Of a stretch of DNA of 64,000 nt, positions 25,135 through 32,937 are shown in pieces. Position 1 is the first letter of the stretch. Each line of letters starts with the position of its first letter. Position numbers and translations under genes: made by a program. Source of the DNA: Paenibacillus harenae (GTDB lineage Bacteria > Bacillota > Bacilli > Paenibacillales > Paenibacillaceae); NCBI RefSeq assembly GCF_030812415.1, contig NZ_JAUSST010000006.1:248001-312000 (forward strand), read 5' to 3'. The notes beneath the pieces were generated by a model. That model did no database searches. It saw only the letters and a program-made list of their open reading frames with translations, and had not been told where the DNA came from.

Positions 25135-25870
25135 AAACATGAAGGTGTACGAGCAGGTTAGAAGCGTACCTCCTGAAGCTTTGAAGGCGATCACGGGCGG
25201 ACGACTCAAGGGCATGAGCGACATCAACCCAATGTGGCGGATTAAGATGCTCACTGAGGTCTACGGTCCATGCGGTATAGGATGGCGTACAGAGATCACG
25301 GAAAAGCGCTTAGAACATGGTGGTGGAGATGAAATTGTGTGCTTCGTTGATATTAATCTGTACGTGAAGGTAGACGGTGAATGGTCTTATCCAATCCCAG
25401 GCATGGGAGGAAGCTCATTTGTAACGCTAGAGAGAAGCGGACTATATACGAGTGACGAGTGCTTCAAGATGGCATATACAGACGCTATCAGCGTTGCTTG
25501 TAAGTCTCTCGGCTTTGCAGCAGACGTTTACTTCGAAAAAGACAGAACCAAATATACGCAGCAAGAAGAAAAGTCTTCACAAGCTCCACAAGGCTCGCAG
25601 AACAATCATAGCAACCAAACGAACCAAACTACTAAACAGCAAACGCAACAGCCTACTGGTCAATCTCAAACTACTACAGATATGAGTGTGAAGTTAGCAT
25701 CCGAGAATCAAGTTAAACTCCTTGCAATGAAACGGAAATATGCTGGATTTGACGGAATGAGCGAAATTAATGCTTATCTCGGTCTTGAACTTACTAGCCT
25801 GAATGATCTTCCAGCGATTAAGGTCAACGATTTGATTAAGTTCTTGGACGGACACAAGAAGTCAGCATAG
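25127..25870 (+). CDS. putative Rad52-family single-strand annealing protein
   Basis: 247 residues. Residues about 10-145 (IKMLTEVYGPCGIGWRTEITEKR, FVDINLYVKVDGEWSYPIPGMGGSS, AYTDAISVACKSLGFAADVYFEKD) match the pattern of phage Rad52/Sak-like recombinases that pair single strands. A Gln/Thr/Asn-rich linker follows, then a short C-terminal helical domain (ENQVKLLAMKRKY to the end) that may bind SSB or another partner. ATG at 25127 overlaps the previous gene. Expected role: phage recombination and replication restart. Confidence 0.75.
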   Translation: MNENMKVYEQVRSVPPEALKAITGGRLKGMSDINPMWRIKMLTEVYGPCGIGWRTEITEKRLEHGGGDEIVCFVDINLYVKVDGEWSYPIPGMGGSSFVTLERSGLYTSDECFKMAYTDAISVACKSLGFAADVYFEKDRTKYTQQEEKSSQAPQGSQNNHSNQTNQTTKQQTQQPTGQSQTTTDMSVKLASENQVKLLAMKRKYAGFDGMSEINAYLGLELTSLNDLPAIKVNDLIKFLDGHKKSA

Positions 25871-25881
25871 GAGGCTAATAC

Positions 25882-26199
25882 ATGGCTCTACCATTCAGCC
25901 CGTGTCCTAAGCCCTCATACGGTCGAAATAAGCCCACAGCTAAACAGCGCGGCTCAATATCCACGAAAGTACGCAGACATCTTAGAGAGCGATCTAACGG
26001 CATCTGCGAACGTTGCCACTACGCCCTAGCAACCGAAGCAGCACACTTGGTACGGAGATGGCGCATAGAGGTATGCACGACGGTGACGGATCTCGCACAC
26101 CTTTGCAATAAATGCCACACGGCATGCGATACCACAGCAGAGGGCCGCACATGGCTCTCTGACTTTAGACGACATTTGGAGGAAAAAGCCAATGAATAA
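25882..26199 (+). CDS. small HNH-type nuclease-like protein
   Basis: 105 residues. Metal-site pattern CERC...AAHLV...LCNKCH and a basic N-terminus (KVRRHLRERSNG) suggest a phage HNH endonuclease, possibly a recombination nuclease next to the annealing protein. AGGAGG RBS 10 nt upstream. Activity not certain because the second His of the motif is hard to place. Confidence 0.65.
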   Translation: MALPFSPCPKPSYGRNKPTAKQRGSISTKVRRHLRERSNGICERCHYALATEAAHLVRRWRIEVCTTVTDLAHLCNKCHTACDTTAEGRTWLSDFRRHLEEKANE

Positions 26200-26734
26200 C
26201 AAGATAGCCGAGATCAAAGAGGCGTTGAGCAAGGCTACACAAGGTAAATGGGATGGTGACGGTGGTGTACTTATTGAGTCGTATAATGCAGAAGGGAAAT
26301 TTATAAAAAATATAGCAGCCACATTTGGGTCATACAACTTAAATAATTTCAACCATGAAGCCGATGCCCACCTCATAGGCAACGCCCCAACCTATATAAG
26401 CTACCTACTCGACGAGCTTGAGAAAGCAAAAAAATCTAACAACAACATGTGGGAATGTCCTGATTGTGGTTTCGCTTATGACGCTTGCCATGTTGATGTG
26501 GATGCAAACGGACTCGAAACAGGAGAAAACACTTGCCCGTTATGTGCTGAAGAAGCTCTGACCAAAGAAAATGAGCGACTCCTATCCGAACACACCGCCA
26601 TGAAGGAAGCCTTGGAGGAAATTGCTTATGATGGGAGATCAAATTTAACTTTACTTGGCGGAGTAATCCATGCGCGAAAGGTCTTATCGTCCCTCCAATG
26701 CCCTACAGAAAAGGAGGACAATGCCAATGGATAA
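26192..26734 (+). CDS. early phage protein with zinc-finger segment (tandem paralogue A)
   Basis: 180 residues. The N-terminal 12 residues (NNKIAEIKEAL) and the C-terminal VLSSLQCPTE are shared with the next gene, while the middle differs: an Ea22-like ATQGKWDGDGG...EADAHLIGNAP region and a two-CxxC zinc segment (CPDC, CPLC). GGAGG RBS. Function unknown. Confidence 0.65.
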   Translation: MNNKIAEIKEALSKATQGKWDGDGGVLIESYNAEGKFIKNIAATFGSYNLNNFNHEADAHLIGNAPTYISYLLDELEKAKKSNNNMWECPDCGFAYDACHVDVDANGLETGENTCPLCAEEALTKENERLLSEHTAMKEALEEIAYDGRSNLTLLGGVIHARKVLSSLQCPTEKEDNANG

Positions 26735-27128
26735 CAAGATAGCCGAGATCAAAGAGGCGTTGATCAAGGATCACGAATTGTACTTATCTGTAGGATTGTA
26801 CGATGCTATGCAGCCGTCGCAATTCAAAGAAGTAGTAGACTCTTTGCTATCTGAAAATATCCCATACATGCAATCGTGGGGAACCCATACAAAAGATGAA
26901 TACATCGATATTATAGATTCTCAATTCGAGGAATTAAAAAGACTTCGCGCCGAACACGCCGCCATGAAGACCGCATTGGAATGGTATGCACCGACTATTC
27001 GTTATTCATGTGATTGGGTTGACCCTAATGATCCTGATTACCCATATCCAAGAACGCCTGAAGTATACGGAGACGCTGGAAAGAGAGCGCGGCAAGTCCT
27101 CTCCACTCTCCAATGCCCTACAGAATAA
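26727..27128 (+). CDS. early phage protein (tandem paralogue B)
   Basis: 133 residues; shares NKIAEIKEAL at its N-terminus and VLSTLQCPTE at its C-terminus with its upstream neighbour, but lacks the zinc segment and has an acidic, aromatic middle. AAAGGAGG precedes two in-frame ATGs (26721, 26727); the second has better spacing. Overlaps the previous gene. Confidence 0.6.
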   Translation: MDNKIAEIKEALIKDHELYLSVGLYDAMQPSQFKEVVDSLLSENIPYMQSWGTHTKDEYIDIIDSQFEELKRLRAEHAAMKTALEWYAPTIRYSCDWVDPNDPDYPYPRTPEVYGDAGKRARQVLSTLQCPTE

Positions 27129-27169
27129 TCCTATACGACAGCACAGGCATGAGATTGAGGAGGATACAG

Positions 27170-27385
27170 ATGCATAAATTCAAATTCGGTGACGTAATCG
27201 AAAACGGACATGCAAGTCTTGATAACCCGCGTAGAAAAGGTATTTTCGTAAAAAAGAATTCTAAAGGACACTATGAAATGACCGATGGCAAAGGATCGTT
27301 TTGGCTTAATGCCTATGATAATGAACAGCTTAAAAAGATAGGTAGCGTTGTCAGATGGATCGAGGAGGAACAAACAAATGATTGA
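27170..27385 (+). CDS. early phage hypothetical protein
   Basis: 71 residues (MHKFKFGDVIENGHASLDNPRRKGIF), likely beta-rich; GAGGAGG 7 nt upstream; overlaps the next gene. No family recognised. Confidence 0.6.
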   Translation: MHKFKFGDVIENGHASLDNPRRKGIFVKKNSKGHYEMTDGKGSFWLNAYDNEQLKKIGSVVRWIEEEQTND

Positions 27386-27734
27386 GAATATGCAGCCTGG
27401 TAGAGAGTTGGATAAGATCATTCGAATTAAACTATTTGGAGATATAACAGGGAATTGGACGTGGCTTGAAAGTTGGGGCCATAACTGGATTAAAGATAAT
27501 TCCGAACGAGGAGTGTGGTTTGAATTGCCGCAATACTCCACCACATGGGAAGGTATGCGCCTAGTGGTAGAAGAGATGCAACAGCGCGGATGGGATTTTA
27601 AACTCGAAGCTATGGGTCTTAATGTTTGGGTGGCTGAATTCGGGACAGCTGGTTCTATGGGTGAAAGTAGCGCCCCTCATGCTACATGCCTAGCCACCCT
27701 ATTAGCCCTATGTGAGGAGGATACCAATGATTGA
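27378..27734 (+). CDS. phage ABA-sandwich-type protein
   Basis: 118 residues. The pattern ending ATCLATLLALCEED and the central QQRGWDFKLEAMGLNVWVAEF resemble the small 'phage ABA sandwich' domain found beside phage replication genes. GAGGAGG upstream. Function unknown. Confidence 0.6.
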   Translation: MIENMQPGRELDKIIRIKLFGDITGNWTWLESWGHNWIKDNSERGVWFELPQYSTTWEGMRLVVEEMQQRGWDFKLEAMGLNVWVAEFGTAGSMGESSAPHATCLATLLALCEEDTND

Positions 27735-27981
27735 GATTGATGATATTCGTGAGTTAGTTAAGCCCGGATGCATTATTCCTGTACCATTCTCGGTTGATGA
27801 ATGTGGGGTATGGATCAAAAGAGTGCAGCTTCTACTTAACAAGCTTGATCAGGTGGAGAAGGAACGTGACGACCTACGAAATGCTCTAGAAGCAATTAGA
27901 GACTTCAAATTAGGCAATGCACTCGTTCACGTACAAACGTTAAAAGATACAGCTAGATTAGCGCTAGGAGGATACCAATGA
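27727..27981 (+). CDS. early phage hypothetical protein
   Basis: 84 residues, with a helical Glu/Lys-rich segment (LLLNKLDQVEKERDDLRNALEAI). TGAGGAGG upstream of an ATG that overlaps the previous stop region. No family recognised. Confidence 0.55.
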   Translation: MIEIDDIRELVKPGCIIPVPFSVDECGVWIKRVQLLLNKLDQVEKERDDLRNALEAIRDFKLGNALVHVQTLKDTARLALGGYQ

Positions 27982-28244
27982 TTAAACTGACCGCCATTAT
28001 CACAGATGGCCCTGTATACCTTGAAGCAGATCAAATAAGAGCAGTCTATACAGACAAAGGTAAAACAAATGTAGTGTGCGGCGCGGTGGCTTACCCTGTT
28101 ATGGAGTCGCCTGAGGTAGTTGTTCGCCTTATGACGGATGCCAAGCATCGGAAAATGAAATTGCAAGCGGCCTATACGTATACCGGCAAGTACTTGGACC
28201 CTTACGCACTAGAGCAGGAGGATATATACCATGAGCCATCATAA
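27978..28244 (+). CDS. early phage hypothetical protein
   Basis: 88 residues, strand-rich (LTAIITDGPVYLEADQIRAVYTDK), resembling small phage proteins that gain short barrel folds. TAGGAGG upstream and ATGA overlap. No family recognised. Confidence 0.55.
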   Translation: MIKLTAIITDGPVYLEADQIRAVYTDKGKTNVVCGAVAYPVMESPEVVVRLMTDAKHRKMKLQAAYTYTGKYLDPYALEQEDIYHEPS

Positions 28245-28374
28245 CGAGTCCGGCGAACTGGGATACGCCAAATTCACTATACGAGACAAAGTAACCGCTC
28301 ATATCAAAGCGCTCAAGCTACGCATAAGAAACTGGGACGCTGAGCGATGGTATCGCAAATATGGTGGTATGTGA
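28231..28374 (+). CDS. small basic phage protein
   Basis: 47 residues, basic helix (HIKALKLRIRNWDAERWYRKYG). GCAGGAGG upstream; overlaps the previous gene by 14 nt. Function unknown. Confidence 0.5.
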   Translation: MSHHNESGELGYAKFTIRDKVTAHIKALKLRIRNWDAERWYRKYGGM

Positions 28375-28413
28375 GGCATAACAAATTCTGATTCAAATAT
28401 GAGGAGGACATAC

Positions 28414-28554
28414 GGTGGAATTAATTAGTTTATGCGATTCATGCAAACGAGAATGGTTTGTCCCTGATTGTGGAGCAACTGTTAATGACTACGTAGCAAA
28501 GAAAGGGATCGGCGTAACCTCATGCAAGAAGTATACACCTAAGAGGAACGCCTA
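28414..28554 (+). CDS. small Cys-containing phage protein
   Basis: 46 residues from a GTG start with GAGGAGG 8 nt upstream; two Cys near the N-terminus (CDSCKREWFVPDC) suggest a zinc knuckle. Its stop touches the convergent XRE gene. Confidence 0.5.
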
Positions 28555-28779
28555 ATCCTTCTCATCCGGCACATATTCAATGATATCTCCAATAGAGCAG
28601 TTGAAGTGCTTGCATAGAGATTCCAGCGTTGAATAGTCGATACGGACGTTCGATCCATCGTAAAGACGATGCAGCGCTGGAGCGCTCACCTCAGTCATAA
28701 TTGCTAGTTTATTAATGCTACGAATCTTATGTTCGCCCATTAGAATATGTAATTTACTTTTAATTGGCATAATCATCAC
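28552..28779 (-). CDS. XRE/Cro-like regulator inside the early region
   Basis: 75 residues (up to two fewer if an internal Met is used). HTH: LAIMTEVSAPALHRLYDGSNVRIDYSTLESLCKHFNCSIGDIIEY. It is the only leftward gene in the early region and diverges from the ribbon-helix-helix gene; the region between has repeated AACGTTA-type sites. Confidence 0.75.
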   Translation of the reverse strand: MMIMPIKSKLHILMGEHKIRSINKLAIMTEVSAPALHRLYDGSNVRIDYSTLESLCKHFNCSIGDIIEYVPDEKD

Positions 28780-28811
28780 CCATTTTTATCATAACCATAC
28801 CGAGTGAAAAG

Positions 28812-28876
28812 TAAACGTTATGAGACTAATTCTATCGATAACGTTACAAATCTAACGGTAACGTGATATACTTGAT
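28812..28876. promoter_or_regulatory. divergent operator region with AACGTTA-type repeats
   Basis: Three related palindromic sites (AAACGTTATG, ATAACGTTAC, CTAACGGTAAC) lie between the leftward XRE gene and the rightward gene, next to a rightward TATACT -10-like box. Confidence 0.5.
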
Positions 28877-28906
28877 ATATAAATAACAAACAGGAGGTTG
28901 ATAGAT

Positions 28907-29056
28907 ATGTCTAAAGTTGTTCCATTTCAAATTCGATTGGTTGAAGAAATCAACCGCGAGATTAAAGCTAGTGCAGCTTATACCGGTCTGACAAAACACG
29001 AATGGATTGAGAAGGCCATAGCTGAGAAATTAGAACGTGAAGGCATGGTGGTGTAA
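28907..29056 (+). CDS. ribbon-helix-helix protein
   Basis: 49 residues: VVPFQIRLVEEINREIKASAAYTGLTKHEWIEKAIAEKLE-type Arc/MetJ fold. AGGAGG 9 nt upstream. Divergent from the XRE gene; may control the same operators or the replication genes that follow. Confidence 0.7.
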   Translation: MSKVVPFQIRLVEEINREIKASAAYTGLTKHEWIEKAIAEKLEREGMVV

Positions 29057-29058
29057 GA

Positions 29059-29496
29059 GTGACTAAAGATTACGAATACTGGAGACGAGTTTTCATTACT
29101 CGGGTGACAGATCACTTATACGAGACGATAAATGCAATTGAGAGAAATATAGAGTCGCCAATCGAAAGGATAGCTGCACTAGAAGCTTTGAAATTTAGAG
29201 ATACCGCAGGAGAAATCACATACAAAATAATGTCACAATATCCTGTTGGCCCTTATAAAGCAGACGTTGTTGTAACTGGACCAGATAAAAAAGTAGCAAT
29301 AGAGTGCGATGGTCACGAGTTTCACGAGAAGACAAAATCTCAAGCGGCTAGGGATAAAAAGCGTGATCGAGAGTTTCAAAAGGAAGGTTACATCATCTTG
29401 AGGTACACAGGATCTGAAATCGTAAATGATCCAACTGTTATCCGAACGGACCTTTTTAAAATATTCGGGGTCACAGTCAATAAACTGAGGGAGTGA
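29059..29496 (+). CDS. DUF559/VSR-like endonuclease
   Basis: 145 residues. C-terminal PD-(D/E)XK nuclease core: YKADVVVTG with the metal-binding Asp, VAIECDGHEFHEK with Glu/Asp and His, then RDKKRDREFQKEGYIILRYTGSEI as in DUF559. The N-terminal helical part (SPIERIAALEAL) contains the PIE-type motif common to this group. GTG start right after the ribbon-helix-helix gene. Probably a phage DNA-processing nuclease. Confidence 0.8.
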   Translation: MTKDYEYWRRVFITRVTDHLYETINAIERNIESPIERIAALEALKFRDTAGEITYKIMSQYPVGPYKADVVVTGPDKKVAIECDGHEFHEKTKSQAARDKKRDREFQKEGYIILRYTGSEIVNDPTVIRTDLFKIFGVTVNKLRE

Positions 29497-30386
29497 CGGA
29501 GTTGGCGTTCATTGGTATAGACCGTGAAATTGAAAGTCATTGGATATACCAAGATGCAGAGTATTTCAAGGTGTGGTTTGAAATCCTTCTGCGAGCCAGG
29601 TACTCCAGTGATCCTGAAAAGACAATGCTAGAAGGCAAGTTAGTAACGGTAGAACGAGGGCAATTCATCTTTGGCCGGATAAGCTGGAGCAAAAGGTTAG
29701 GCATAAGCGAGCAAAGGTTGAGGACTTTATTCAAGAAGCTGGTTTCTGACGGAATGGTAGAACCGATTCAGAAGTTTCCAAAGTTTTCGCTTTATCGCGT
29801 TAAAAACTACGAAAAGTACAACCAGCAGAGCAACCATCAACAAAGCCAGTCAGATCAAGGGGAGTCAGGAACTGGTAACCAGCAGAGCAACGGAGAATCA
29901 ACCAGCAGCCAACCAGCAGCTAACCAGCATCCAACCACACAAGAACAAGGTAGTAACAATGATGATACAAAGAAAACAAAGAAAACATATACACCCGAAT
30001 TCGATGAATTCTGGAATGTGTATCCTCGGAAAATCGAAAAGGCTGATTGTTTTAAAACTTGGCAAAAGGTTCTTAAAGCAGGTGAACAGTCTTCATTCAT
30101 TATCCAATGTGCTATGAATTACTCAGCCGAATGCCAGAAGAAAAAAACCGAGCAACAATACATTAAGCATCCAAAGACCTTTTTAAACGAGGAAAGATAT
30201 AAGGATTACAAATTTATCGCAGTGGGGGGGAACAACAATGGAGAGCATAGGACAGGCACTCAAGGGATTCGACTTGGAAGCTATCCGAAAGCGAGCGGAG
30301 GCGAATCGATTGTTAAAGGCCGAACAGGGTGGATCGGCAACAGCCCCCATAAGTCCGCATCAACCGACTTGTCGGATTTGCAATGA
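29493..30386 (+). CDS. DnaD-like replication initiation protein
   Basis: 297 residues. The N-terminal winged-helix region (FGRISWSKRLGISEQRLRTLFKKLVSDGMVEPI) is followed by a Gln/Ser/Asn-rich linker and a second domain (FDEFWNVYPRKIEKADCFKTWQKVLKAG) seen in phage primosome proteins. GTGA overlap at the start; a TTG at 29502 is an alternative. The last 149 nt overlap the DnaC-like gene, and the tail after a seven-G run (30225-30231) has low complexity. Confidence 0.75.
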   Translation: MTELAFIGIDREIESHWIYQDAEYFKVWFEILLRARYSSDPEKTMLEGKLVTVERGQFIFGRISWSKRLGISEQRLRTLFKKLVSDGMVEPIQKFPKFSLYRVKNYEKYNQQSNHQQSQSDQGESGTGNQQSNGESTSSQPAANQHPTTQEQGSNNDDTKKTKKTYTPEFDEFWNVYPRKIEKADCFKTWQKVLKAGEQSSFIIQCAMNYSAECQKKKTEQQYIKHPKTFLNEERYKDYKFIAVGGNNNGEHRTGTQGIRLGSYPKASGGESIVKGRTGWIGNSPHKSASTDLSDLQ

Positions 30387-31056
30387 TGAAGGTGGCTATA
30401 TCGTTAAATCAGAGGATGGCGAACGCTGGAGGATATGCTCGGACTGCCAAGATAGGAATAAGGCAGCTCGCATTATGAAGCAAAGTAAGATTACGGAGGA
30501 ATTCAAATCCAAGCTGTTCAAAAACTTCATGCAAGAGGGAATGTCTGATCAGGTTTACAACGCATGGAAGTCAGCCGGAACGTATGCAAAGAAGTTTGCA
30601 GAGATCCGTAGCAACCGCCAAAACGGGATGGCGTTGCTGGGTATACCAGGCAGCGGAAAGACACACCTTTGTATGGCGGTCTGTAACCATTTGATAAGGA
30701 ACGGCGAAGGTCTCATATACTTCCCGTGGGTGGAAGGGTTCAACGAGCTTAAAGCCAACCTTAACGAGCTTGAGGAACGAGTGGGATTGCTTCAGCGGAT
30801 TCCGATACTGTACATCGACGATATGTGGAAGGGGCGTAAAGAGCCGACGGACTTCCAAATTGAGCAGACATTCGCCATTATCAACTATCGCTATATGAAC
30901 AACTTACCAATAATCATATCGTCCGAGTTCGACATTGACGCAATGTGCGCTTTCGATATGGCGATCGGATCGAGGATATACGAAATGTGTCGCGACTTTT
31001 GCGTTGTGATTGAGGGCGGCAGGGAATTGAATTACAGGTTGAGGGAGGAAGCATAG
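30238..31056 (+). CDS. dnaC: DnaC/DnaI-like helicase loader
   Basis: 272 residues. N-terminal zinc ribbon (CRICNDEGG and CSDC), then AAA+ ATPase: Walker A GIPGSGKTHL, Walker B ILYIDDMWKG, sensor IIISSEF, and a GSRIYEMC arginine finger region. It should load the host replicative helicase at the phage origin. The RBS is a seven-G run. No phage helicase gene was seen, so the host DnaB is probably used. Confidence 0.9.
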   Translation: MESIGQALKGFDLEAIRKRAEANRLLKAEQGGSATAPISPHQPTCRICNDEGGYIVKSEDGERWRICSDCQDRNKAARIMKQSKITEEFKSKLFKNFMQEGMSDQVYNAWKSAGTYAKKFAEIRSNRQNGMALLGIPGSGKTHLCMAVCNHLIRNGEGLIYFPWVEGFNELKANLNELEERVGLLQRIPILYIDDMWKGRKEPTDFQIEQTFAIINYRYMNNLPIIISSEFDIDAMCAFDMAIGSRIYEMCRDFCVVIEGGRELNYRLREEA

Positions 31057-31166
31057 TGACAAAATTCAATATCAAAAAGTTTTGCAACGCATGCGGAGTG
31101 TTTGAAGATGATTGCCATTGTGAAGATGAACGTGAATCGGATGACAAGACGGAGGAGGAAGCTTAA
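31056..31166 (+). CDS. small Cys/acidic phage protein
   Basis: 36 residues, Cys pairs (CNAC, CHC) and acidic tail; GTG start overlaps the previous stop and GAGGGAGG is upstream. Its stop overlaps the next ATG. Confidence 0.5.
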   Translation: MTKFNIKKFCNACGVFEDDCHCEDERESDDKTEEEA

Positions 31167-31396
31167 TGGTCGCTGAAGTGTTATTTCAATCTTCGCTGTA
31201 TGGAGTTAGATTTTGGGAAGTTAAGGTCATTGATGGTGATCGGAGTCACCGCATAGATGTGAGTGTTACGGGAATGAAACGATTAGGCGTAGCTACTTCA
31301 CTCAGGAGTACTAAAAAGCTACTGACGTGGCTTAACGAAACGGAAGACGGACAAAAATACCTTGCTGAGAAGATCGGGAAGAAGGTATCTGCATGA
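31166..31396 (+). CDS. early phage hypothetical protein
   Basis: 76 residues, starting MVAEVLFQSSLYGVRFWEV, ending in a basic helix. GGAGGAGG upstream. No family recognised. Confidence 0.6.
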   Translation: MVAEVLFQSSLYGVRFWEVKVIDGDRSHRIDVSVTGMKRLGVATSLRSTKKLLTWLNETEDGQKYLAEKIGKKVSA

Positions 31397-31524
31397 AAAA
31401 ATCAGATGATTATGAATTATTCGACAAAGACTTTGACGAATGGATGCAGCGAGGAAGAGAAGCATTTGGCTTAGAGGAGCATCCAGGTGAGTTGGAACAG
31501 GTAATCAGAGCAAGTGGAATATGA
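31393..31524 (+). CDS. small acidic phage protein
   Basis: 43 residues, acidic (DDYELFDKDFDEWMQRG); overlaps the preceding stop by 4 nt, which supports coupled translation. Confidence 0.5.
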   Translation: MKKSDDYELFDKDFDEWMQRGREAFGLEEHPGELEQVIRASGI

Positions 31525-31545
31525 GATGAGGAGTGATAGGGATGA
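31514..31545 (+). repeat. 32-bp direct repeat, copy 1 (translation leader)
   Basis: Identical to 31795-31826; contains TGAGGAGTGATAGGG and the ATG of the following gene. A diverged third version is at 32273-32306. Confidence 0.85.
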
Positions 31546-31793
31546 GCTACAAAGAAAGTGATATCAACACAGGGATTCACACTCGTATTGATGACAGAGC
31601 GAGGATATCGAGTGCGTGGAGGACATACGCAAATGCTGACTTCGAAACGAAAGCATGGGAAACATTCCTTTGGGTGGATGAAAAGATCGCAGTGGAGTAC
31701 GACACATTAAGAGATGCGGAACAGGTTGTTGAGCTCCATTTCGAGATCATGAACAAATACCGCAACTCAAAACGGGAAAAGGCAGCCGAATAG
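31542..31793 (+). CDS. early phage hypothetical protein
   Basis: 83 residues, helical, starting MSYKESDINTGIHTRIDDRAR; the ATG is inside the 32-bp repeated leader with GAGGAG 8 nt upstream. No family recognised. Confidence 0.6.
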   Translation: MSYKESDINTGIHTRIDDRARISSAWRTYANADFETKAWETFLWVDEKIAVEYDTLRDAEQVVELHFEIMNKYRNSKREKAAE

Positions 31794-31794
31794 G

Positions 31795-31826
31795 GTGGAA
31801 TATGAGATGAGGAGTGATAGGGATGA
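31795..31826 (+). repeat. 32-bp direct repeat, copy 2 (translation leader)
   Basis: Exact copy of 31514-31545, again ending in the ATG of the next gene. Confidence 0.85.
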
Positions 31827-32242
31827 AACAGTTAACAATCACAGATTTCGTTAACGGAGTAGAGGTAATCACAGGAGGACGGATAACAAGCGTAGCACCA
31901 TTGGGATACTCAGGTAATGATCTAGTGCTGGATGGGCAGAGAAGGAATGAAAGTGGCAAAAGAGAGAGCTTGGTAAGCCTTCGCAGGTATTGTGATACAG
32001 CGGAACTTCTTATCACTGACAAGGAAGGTCGATTTTTAACGTACCAAAAATACCATTTCGTCTTAGGAACTCCTTTCATAGCACACAAATTTTTTGAAGC
32101 TTGGAATGAGTTGAGCGATTTTATCGAAAAAGACATGAACGAAGATGTCGAAACGGTGTTCGCAAAGGATGCAACGTGGTCTGTAGGGTTTAGGATCTTA
32201 GCTCTTGCGAATAGCGCCACCGAAGCGACCGAATCCGCTTAA
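31823..32242 (+). CDS. early phage hypothetical protein
   Basis: 139 residues, alpha/beta composition (MKQLTITDFVNGVEVITGGR...), not recognised. Uses the second copy of the duplicated leader for its RBS. Confidence 0.6.
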   Translation: MKQLTITDFVNGVEVITGGRITSVAPLGYSGNDLVLDGQRRNESGKRESLVSLRRYCDTAELLITDKEGRFLTYQKYHFVLGTPFIAHKFFEAWNELSDFIEKDMNEDVETVFAKDATWSVGFRILALANSATEATESA

Positions 32243-32302
32243 CGAAGTGTAGGCCGAACAGGGTCGAATAGGGTGAAATATGAGATAGAGGAGATGATAC
32301 GA

Positions 32303-32452
32303 ATGAAATCAAACAGACCAAGTGAAAGAGTTAGCCATAACCCGATTATGAAGGCTACACGGTCAGGTAAGCCAGTTATATCGCTAGAAGAGAAGAAGAG
32401 ACAGAAGCAATCGTATAAAAGCTATTACGTGGGCGGTGACGACGCATCATGA
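32303..32452 (+). CDS. small basic phage protein
   Basis: 49 residues, basic (EEKKRQKQSYKSYYV). Diverged copy of the repeated leader with TAGAGGAG upstream; ATGA overlap with the YopX-like gene. Confidence 0.5.
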   Translation: MKSNRPSERVSHNPIMKATRSGKPVISLEEKKRQKQSYKSYYVGGDDAS

Positions 32453-32805
32453 GAGAGATTAAGTTTCGTTATTGGCATAAAGAAGATAAGCGATTCTTTA
32501 GTCCATGGTCTCGTGGATGGAGATTTGAAGGAGAAAACGGGCAGATGTATGTGAACGGAATGAATGTAACTGATCGCTGCGAAATCATGCAATACACCGG
32601 CCTAAAGGATTCTAACGGAGTGGAGATATACGAGGGAGACATCGTGCAGAAAGATGGGGTGAACTTTGTAATCGAGTGGGCTCATACTGGGTGGCATGCA
32701 ACTGGAACAAAAAGCGCTTGGTCGAATTTCCAACCTGATATTTTTGTTGTAGTGGGGAACAAGTACAACTACGATCATCTGTTAATCAAGGAGGAATCAC
32801 AATGA
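32449..32805 (+). CDS. YopX-family protein
   Basis: 118 residues. MREIKFRYWHKEDKRFFSPW, MQYTGLKDSNGVEIYEGDIVQKD and the closing VVVGNKYNYDHLL are diagnostic of the YopX family, common in Bacillota phages and of unknown function. ATGA-coupled on both sides. Confidence 0.9.
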   Translation: MREIKFRYWHKEDKRFFSPWSRGWRFEGENGQMYVNGMNVTDRCEIMQYTGLKDSNGVEIYEGDIVQKDGVNFVIEWAHTGWHATGTKSAWSNFQPDIFVVVGNKYNYDHLLIKEESQ

Positions 32806-32933
32806 TAGCCTATCGACTAAAAGTAGGAAGCTTTACTTGTCAACGCCGGATGCCCTTCATCGAAGCGGAGCACATGAAGAAAAAGCTGGATAAGCATGTT
32901 AGAGACGTTGTTATTATCGCAGAGAGGGAGTGA
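32802..32933 (+). CDS. small basic phage protein
   Basis: 43 residues, charged; AGGAGGAATCACA upstream and coupled start. Function unknown. Confidence 0.5.
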   Translation: MIAYRLKVGSFTCQRRMPFIEAEHMKKKLDKHVRDVVIIAERE

Positions 32934-32937
32934 GAGA

